Of a DNA stretch of 10,082 nucleotides, positions 6,550 to 10,082 are shown in pieces. Origin of the DNA: Candidatus Roizmanbacteria bacterium CG10_big_fil_rev_8_21_14_0_10_45_7 (lineage in GTDB: Bacteria > Patescibacteriota > Microgenomatia > UBA1406); the NCBI GenBank assembly GCA_002793745.1, contig PFEE01000015.1, forward strand, positions 1 to 10,082, given 5' to 3'. The notes beneath the pieces were generated by a model. The model was not told where the DNA came from, ran no database searches, and saw only the letters and a program-made list of their open reading frames with translations. Position 1 is the stretch's first letter. Every line of letters begins with the position of its first letter. The translations under genes and the position numbers were made by a program.

Positions 6550-8215
6550 CCATCGTTGTTAATGTTTTATTTACGTAGAATAATTTAGTATAGCGATCTA
6601 TGGTGGCTTTTACTACCCGCAGGCGCTTGAACAAATTAATGAGTTGATCAAATTCATCGGGTATAAACGCCCAAGCAGCATACCCGTACACCGCCAAACC
6701 CATAAAAACGCAGGTTGCCGTAAGCCACAGTACCTGAATCGTGCGGGTAGTATCAAATACCAACCCGTCAAGCAGTTTGCGCAGCAGCCACACTAATACC
6801 GCCGTTACCAATGCTATCAGCGCAATTAACACAAAACGCGGCAGCACGTCTTTCAGCTTAATGCCGTCAATGCGCCACACCAGCATTACATACAGCGTCA
6901 TAACCTGCAGCGCTATGGAAATTGAGAATGAAACCGCCAAATACCATACCGGCAGTTTGAGTATCACGATAAACAGGACACTTAACAGGGAGTTGAATAC
7001 CGTGGCATAAAAGCCCACCACCAGAGGTGTTTTGGTATCGTCCAGCGAAAAAAATGCGCGCACGATAATATAGTACGCAGTATGAAACGGCATGGAGATA
7101 GCAAACGCCGACAACGTATAGGCCGTTGAAACGGTGGAATCCCAATCAAATTTTTCTCCTCCGAATATTAACCGCGTTACCGGAATACGAAGTGTGGTAA
7201 AAAAAACGACAAACGGCATAGTCACAAAAAACACCAACAGCAGCAAACGAGTCACATTGCGCATCAACTCGTGATAATTCTTTTTATGAGCGTATTCCAC
7301 AAAAAACGGCAGTACCGCCTGCCCCAGTGCTACGCCAATCAAGGTAACCGGAATAATCTGCAATGACTGAGCAAGGCTGAATGCCGACATGGCTCCCACT
7401 CCTTTAAGAGAGGCGAGCGCGACATCAATGGTTGCATCAAACTGAACAATGGCCATACTGGCCAAGCGGGGAATAAACATAACCACAAAGGTGGTAATCA
7501 AGGGATGATTCCAAGGCAGTATTCTCGTACCTTTGGTAAATAGCTTCATGCCCGGCAGCAGGGACAAGCAATACAGAAAAGCGCCAATACCTGCACCAAT
7601 CAAAGCAGCACGCAAACCCCATATGCGGGCTCCAACAATGATGGAAAATACAATTCCTACGGTATAGGCAATCTGTGCCAGTCCGGGTACCAAAAATTGT
7701 TTACGCGACTGCATGTATGACGCATATACGTTGCCCACTATAAGAAGCGGTACCTGAATCAACAATAAATACATGGATAAATCCGCAGCTAAGCGCTGAT
7801 TTTGCGGGCTAAATCCGGGTACGACCAACTGGAACAAGCCATAACGCAGCGGAAATATCACTCCCACAATAACCGCCCAGGTAAGAAGAAATAATACAAT
7901 AAGCGTAAGGGTAAACGAGTGTACTCGTTGTACATCTTCACCATCCTCGGCTTGAACTTTACTGATGAGTGGTATGTAACAGGCGCTCAACGACCCTAAA
8001 ATAAGTACATCAAACACCAGGTCGGGAATACGGAATGCCGCAAAGAAAAGATCTCGTTCAGCACCGGTATAGTAACTGGTTAATACGCGGTATTTCCACA
8101 AACCAAATATGCGGGCAAGCACCATGGTACTAACCACGATAACCGTGGATGCAAATAGCGTCTTATACGAACGTTTGTATAGTTCGGTAACGAACTCTAG
8201 TTTTTTAGCAAACAT
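6533..8215 (-). CDS. murJ: Lipid II flippase MurJ (MviN family), divergent
   Basis: MurJ moves lipid II across the cytoplasmic membrane for peptidoglycan synthesis. The 560-residue protein is hydrophobic throughout, with about 14 likely membrane segments (for example near 20-38, 101-123, 145-163, 178-196, 322-342, 400-420, 425-447, 460-478, 493-515). Family landmarks are ARIFGLWKYRV (34-44), FRIPDLVFDVLILGSLSACY (61-80), SLQIIPVTLIGVALGQAVLP (284-303) and ARG-type segments such as YIIVRAFFSLDDTKTP (382-397). The usual EGA before the 'SxxFVP' segment reads LGS here, and the second TM1 arginine of the classical SRxLGxxRD motif is Lys41. A basic cytoplasmic tail (about 527-560) follows the last membrane segment. 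It is the first gene of the leftward operon. The start at 8215 lies 2-3 nt after the predicted start point, so the mRNA is probably near-leaderless. Confidence 0.93.
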   Translation of the reverse strand: MFAKKLEFVTELYKRSYKTLFASTVIVVSTMVLARIFGLWKYRVLTSYYTGAERDLFFAAFRIPDLVFDVLILGSLSACYIPLISKVQAEDGEDVQRVHSFTLTLIVLFLLTWAVIVGVIFPLRYGLFQLVVPGFSPQNQRLAADLSMYLLLIQVPLLIVGNVYASYMQSRKQFLVPGLAQIAYTVGIVFSIIVGARIWGLRAALIGAGIGAFLYCLSLLPGMKLFTKGTRILPWNHPLITTFVVMFIPRLASMAIVQFDATIDVALASLKGVGAMSAFSLAQSLQIIPVTLIGVALGQAVLPFFVEYAHKKNYHELMRNVTRLLLLVFFVTMPFVVFFTTLRIPVTRLIFGGEKFDWDSTVSTAYTLSAFAISMPFHTAYYIIVRAFFSLDDTKTPLVVGFYATVFNSLLSVLFIVILKLPVWYLAVSFSISIALQVMTLYVMLVWRIDGIKLKDVLPRFVLIALIALVTAVLVWLLRKLLDGLVFDTTRTIQVLWLTATCVFMGLAVYGYAAWAFIPDEFDQLINLFKRLRVVKATIDRYTKLFYVNKTLTTMDEKHE

Positions 8216-8237
8216 CTTGGTATAATATAGCGATCTT
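8216..8237. promoter_or_regulatory. Divergent murJ/rpsT promoter region with overlapping -10 elements
   Basis: The whole 22-bp gap centres on TATAATATA (8221-8229). On the plus strand it gives an extended -10, TGgTATAAT (8218-8226), with a predicted start near 8233 and a leader of about 5 nt before the rpsT ATG; its -35 region (about 8198-8203) is poor. On the minus strand TATATT (8224-8229), with TTGTAT about 17 bp upstream inside rpsT (8247-8252), puts the murJ start point near 8217, 2-3 nt before its ATG. Both polymerases would open the same bases. Confidence 0.7.
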
Positions 8238-8492
8238 ATGCCTAATATACAATCAGCAAAAAAGCGGGAACGGCAGGAAACAAAACGACATGCACAAAAT
8301 GCGGCTATGAAATCTCGTTATATTTCCGCCATACATTTATTGGTGAAATCCAAAAAAAAAGGTTCATTGAGCACCACCGTGTCGCTTATTGACCGTGCCG
8401 TAAAAAAAGGCATTATTCACCGCAATAAAGCAGCACGCCTTAAATCACGCCTCTCTCGTATAGTCGCCTCAGGAAAAACTGCAAAAGCATAA
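8238..8492 (+). CDS. rpsT: 30S ribosomal protein S20
   Basis: S20 is a primary 16S rRNA-binding protein of the small subunit. The 84-residue sequence has the family layout: a basic N-terminus MPNIQSAKKRERQETKRHAQN, a three-helix bundle, LIDRAVKKGIIHRNKAARLKSRLSR (residues 50-74) as conserved C-terminal helix-turn-helix-like section, and a final short Ala/Lys tail. Length is normal (about 85). No Shine-Dalgarno sequence exists and the predicted leader is about 5 nt, so the leader-based autoregulation known for E. coli S20 has no room here. It is divergent from murJ and followed after 23 nt by the PilN-like gene, with a hairpin in between. Confidence 0.97.
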   Translation: MPNIQSAKKRERQETKRHAQNAAMKSRYISAIHLLVKSKKKGSLSTTVSLIDRAVKKGIIHRNKAARLKSRLSRIVASGKTAKA

Positions 8493-8513
8493 GAATCATG
8501 CTACGATGATTCT
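8492..8513 (+). repeat. 8-bp inverted repeat between rpsT and the PilN-like gene, overlapping a possible extended -10
   Basis: AGAATCAT (8492-8499) and ATGATTCT (8506-8513) are perfectly complementary around a 6-base loop GCTACG. It starts in the last base of the rpsT stop and ends 2 nt before the next ATG. No T-run follows, so it is not a standard terminator. The stretch TGcTACGAT (8499-8507) reads as an extended -10 whose start point would fall near 8514, making the downstream mRNA leaderless. The feature could be an operator, an RNA hairpin limiting read-through, or both. Confidence 0.55.
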
Positions 8514-8515
8514 AT

Positions 8516-9043
8516 ATGGCTCAGCGCTATCATTTTAATTTATTGAGTAAAAAGAAAGTAGCGTTTTCAAACGAATTCCTTATTTTCACACAGCGGTACG
8601 TGCGCTATATCCTCATTACCACCCAGCTCATTGTGCTCGCGGTTTTTTTTGTCAAAATATTGCTTGACCAGTCTATTGTGGATCTAAAGGAAAGCATTGA
8701 TCAAAAAAATCAGATTATTCTGGCGGCACAACCCCTTATTCGCGATAACAATCAATTCTCCGAAAAAATAGATCTGCTGGACGGCCTTATAGAAAAGCAG
8801 CGCACCTCATACGGATCAATGTTTACGGTGCTGGATAATGTACCCGAAACCATCACAATCACCAAATTTTCGTACAACCGCAATGAAATTACCCTGAGCG
8901 GCAGCACCTTTGAGGCAAACGATATTAAGAAATTTGAGGCACGGCTTAAGAAAAAGCTTCCCAAAACCACCGTCGTTATACAAAAAATAATTATTCAACA
9001 GCGCAGTTACCAATTTGAGATGGTTATTTCTTATGAAGCGTAA
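8516..9043 (+). CDS. PilN-like type IV pilus assembly protein
   Basis: PilN is an inner-membrane platform protein that binds cytoplasmic PilM through a short N-terminal 'xNLLP' motif and pairs with PilO outside. Here the N-terminus has HFNLLSKKK (6-14), a single membrane segment (about 31-50), a coiled-coil-like stretch (about 54-95) and a small alpha/beta domain with ITITKFSYNRNEITLSGST (positions 113-131) typical of the PilN ferredoxin-like fold. It is 175 residues, near the usual 170-210. The ATG has no Shine-Dalgarno sequence. The gene is followed by a PilO-like gene with an 11-nt overlap. Sequence identity to named PilN is low by eye, so the call rests on architecture, motif and neighbour order. 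Confidence 0.75.
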   Translation: MAQRYHFNLLSKKKVAFSNEFLIFTQRYVRYILITTQLIVLAVFFVKILLDQSIVDLKESIDQKNQIILAAQPLIRDNNQFSEKIDLLDGLIEKQRTSYGSMFTVLDNVPETITITKFSYNRNEITLSGSTFEANDIKKFEARLKKKLPKTTVVIQKIIIQQRSYQFEMVISYEA

Positions 9044-9575
9044 GGCTATTTCTCACGATTACACCGTTACCACCTTTGTATTTGTATTTACGTCGTTTTT
9101 TTTATTCTTTGCCATTCGGCCATCTCTTAATCTTATTTTTACCCTCAATAAAGAGCGTGAAGACTATACCACCATTAATCTACAGCTTGATAAAAAAATT
9201 GAAGACATTATAAGCGCGCAAAATAACTACATTGCCCTTGCGCCGTATATTGATGAAATCAACCAGGCAATTCCTAATCGGCAGGTACTGGCTGATACGC
9301 GGGAAGTTATCAGTACCGGCAGCCCTGAATTGGTTAACTTCAGCGTACAAGAAAGCACCTTGTTGCCCCTGGCGGGTTCGCAGCTTAACATGATCGGATT
9401 GGGAACAACATTGACCGGAACCTATCCCTCCATAAAAGCCTACCTTACGTCATTGCGTGCACTTCCCCGCATTGTCACACTAGAATCAGTTGCCATCACT
9501 CACGGTGAGAGCACCACCTCGGGTTCACTCAATGCCAGCGTTCAGTTACAAACCTATTTTTACCATTTACCATGA
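9033..9575 (+). CDS. PilO-like type IV pilus assembly protein
   Basis: PilO forms a membrane heterodimer with PilN that helps align the pilus machine. From the ATG at 9033 the protein has 180 residues: a short basic cytoplasmic end (MKRKAIS), one membrane segment (about 11-28), a coiled-coil stretch (about 36-65), and an alpha/beta domain in which GTYPSIKAYLTSLRALPRIVTLESVAI matches the PilO pattern of 'G.Y..l..fl..l..lpRi..i..i' (first 20 residues from about 134). An in-frame TTG at 9015 would add six residues (MRWLFL), but ATG 9033 is preferred: it overlaps the PilN-like stop by 11 nt and gives the usual short N-terminus. Neither start has a clear Shine-Dalgarno sequence. The stop overlaps the next start as ATGA. 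Confidence 0.75.
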   Translation: MKRKAISHDYTVTTFVFVFTSFFLFFAIRPSLNLIFTLNKEREDYTTINLQLDKKIEDIISAQNNYIALAPYIDEINQAIPNRQVLADTREVISTGSPELVNFSVQESTLLPLAGSQLNMIGLGTTLTGTYPSIKAYLTSLRALPRIVTLESVAITHGESTTSGSLNASVQLQTYFYHLP

Positions 9576-9781
9576 GCAACCGAAGCAGCACCCTACAGGT
9601 AAACCGAGAATTGTTTATTATTTCTCTAACGATATTTATTACCGTCGTGGTATGGATTACGGTTGAGCTGTATCATATTAAAAAAAATGAACAATTTGAG
9701 ACCAACTATGAAAGCAGCCTTAAAACAGAGATTAAGCCAATAGACAAAACAAAAGTTGAACGTATCACCAGAGAACACTAA
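9572..9781 (+). CDS. Small single-pass membrane protein in the pilus cluster
   Basis: This 69-residue protein begins MSNRSSTLQVNRELFIISL and has one membrane segment (about 14-33) with the charged tail IKKNEQFETNYESSLKTEIK (36-55) outside. I do not recognise a family; the tail carries no cysteine and no pilin cleavage signal. It is credible as a gene because it is joined to the PilO-like gene by an ATGA overlap and followed after 3 nt by another membrane protein on the same strand. By size and position it resembles PilP-like accessory subunits only loosely; that is speculation. Confidence 0.7.
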   Translation: MSNRSSTLQVNRELFIISLTIFITVVVWITVELYHIKKNEQFETNYESSLKTEIKPIDKTKVERITREH

Positions 9782-9784
9782 TTT

Positions 9785-10082
9785 ATGAGTTACTATTTTT
9801 TACATAAACCGCGCACGATACCAACCCTGCTGGCATATAGTGTTATTGCTGGCTTTACCATTCTGCTTGCCCTCATGCTTCGCTCACTCAGGGTGCAGCC
9901 CATTACCCGAGCCGCACCTCTCGTAATTCCAAAACAGCTTATGGTAAGTAACATAACCAACTCCTCAGCAGCGGTAGCCATTGAACTGCCCGAGCCTGCC
10001 ACGGTTGCCATCCGCTTTACTAATAACGGGACCGAGCAGCTGGCGTTTGATCTTCGGGACACCCGCAGCCAGCAGTCCCGGC
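9785..10082 (+). CDS. Membrane-anchored extracytoplasmic protein, partial (runs off the right edge)
   Basis: From the ATG at 9785 the frame is open for 99 codons to the window edge, starting MSYYFLHKPRTIPTLLAYSV. One membrane segment (about 14-32) is followed by a short linker and then PKQLMVSNITNSSAAVAIEL (from about residue 50), which has the look of the first strands of an Ig-like or fibronectin type III domain ('P..v.vtnvt..s..v'). The remaining visible part is rich in Thr, Asn and Arg. In Patescibacteria large repeat proteins of this kind often follow pilN/pilO genes, which would fit a surface or pilus-linked role; this is inference. It starts 3 nt after the preceding stop with no strong ribosome binding site. 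The C-terminus and total size are unknown. Confidence 0.7.
   Translation, partial: MSYYFLHKPRTIPTLLAYSVIAGFTILLALMLRSLRVQPITRAAPLVIPKQLMVSNITNSSAAVAIELPEPATVAIRFTNNGTEQLAFDLRDTRSQQSR

Noticed and set aside
9015..9032. TTG start for the PilO-like gene, adding six residues
   Set aside because: No ribosome binding site, a 29-nt overlap with the PilN-like gene, and an ATG six codons downstream that gives the usual short cytoplasmic N-terminus.
9793..10062. Open frame of 89 codons on the minus strand at the right end
   Set aside because: The plus-strand frame here has a start 3 nt after the previous gene, a membrane segment and continuity to the edge; the minus frame is Ser/Arg/Met-rich with no such support.
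1..10082. CRISPR array, insertion sequence, prophage, toxin-antitoxin pair, tRNA or rRNA
   Set aside because: No regularly spaced repeats, transposase, integrase or RNA gene signatures were seen; every stretch longer than 100 bp is covered by a recognisable or well-supported gene.

Overview
The window reads as chromosomal DNA from a small-genome bacterium of the Candidate Phyla Radiation (Patescibacteria), most likely on the Parcubacteria side. The evidence is compact versions of HrcA, GrpE and a J-protein in one heat-shock operon, an archaeal-type AMP phosphorylase relative, a divergent MurJ, PilN/PilO-like proteins next to rpsT, and almost no non-coding DNA. TGA is used as a stop (grpE, the PilO-like gene), which argues against the UGA-glycine code of Gracilibacteria and Absconditabacteria. 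The assignment is inference; there is no rRNA gene to confirm it.

Left part (1-4088). A small coiled-coil-like protein gene runs leftward off the edge. Back to back with it is a four-gene chaperone operon on the + strand: hrcA (repressor), grpE (nucleotide exchange), dnaK (Hsp70) and a zinc-finger-less dnaJ. The genes overlap or abut. A near-consensus sigma-70 promoter precedes hrcA, and a 27-bp CIRCE-like operator (208-234) covers its -10 and start point and ends at the base before the ATG. This is a textbook self-repressing heat-shock operon in very compressed form.

Middle part (4085-8215, - strand). An operon reads murJ (lipid II flippase), an AMP/thymidine phosphorylase, a 67-residue zinc-ribbon protein and mltG (endolytic transglycosylase). 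Two of the four genes act in peptidoglycan synthesis. The operon meets dnaJ head-on with overlapping stop codons, so each transcript must end inside the other gene.

Right part (8238-10082, + strand). rpsT diverges from murJ across only 22 bp, apparently from two promoters whose -10 elements overlap in a symmetric TATAATATA. Then follow PilN-like and PilO-like type IV pilus assembly proteins, a 69-residue single-pass membrane protein, and the start of a membrane-anchored extracytoplasmic protein cut by the window edge.

A theme across the window is that the predicted promoters sit so close to the start codons that five genes or operons (left-edge gene, hrcA, murJ, rpsT, pilN-like) should have leaderless or nearly leaderless mRNAs, while dnaK, inside an operon, has a strong Shine-Dalgarno sequence. 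I saw no mobile element, CRISPR array, tRNA or rRNA. The most unusual content is this compressed regulatory architecture, not a new enzyme system.
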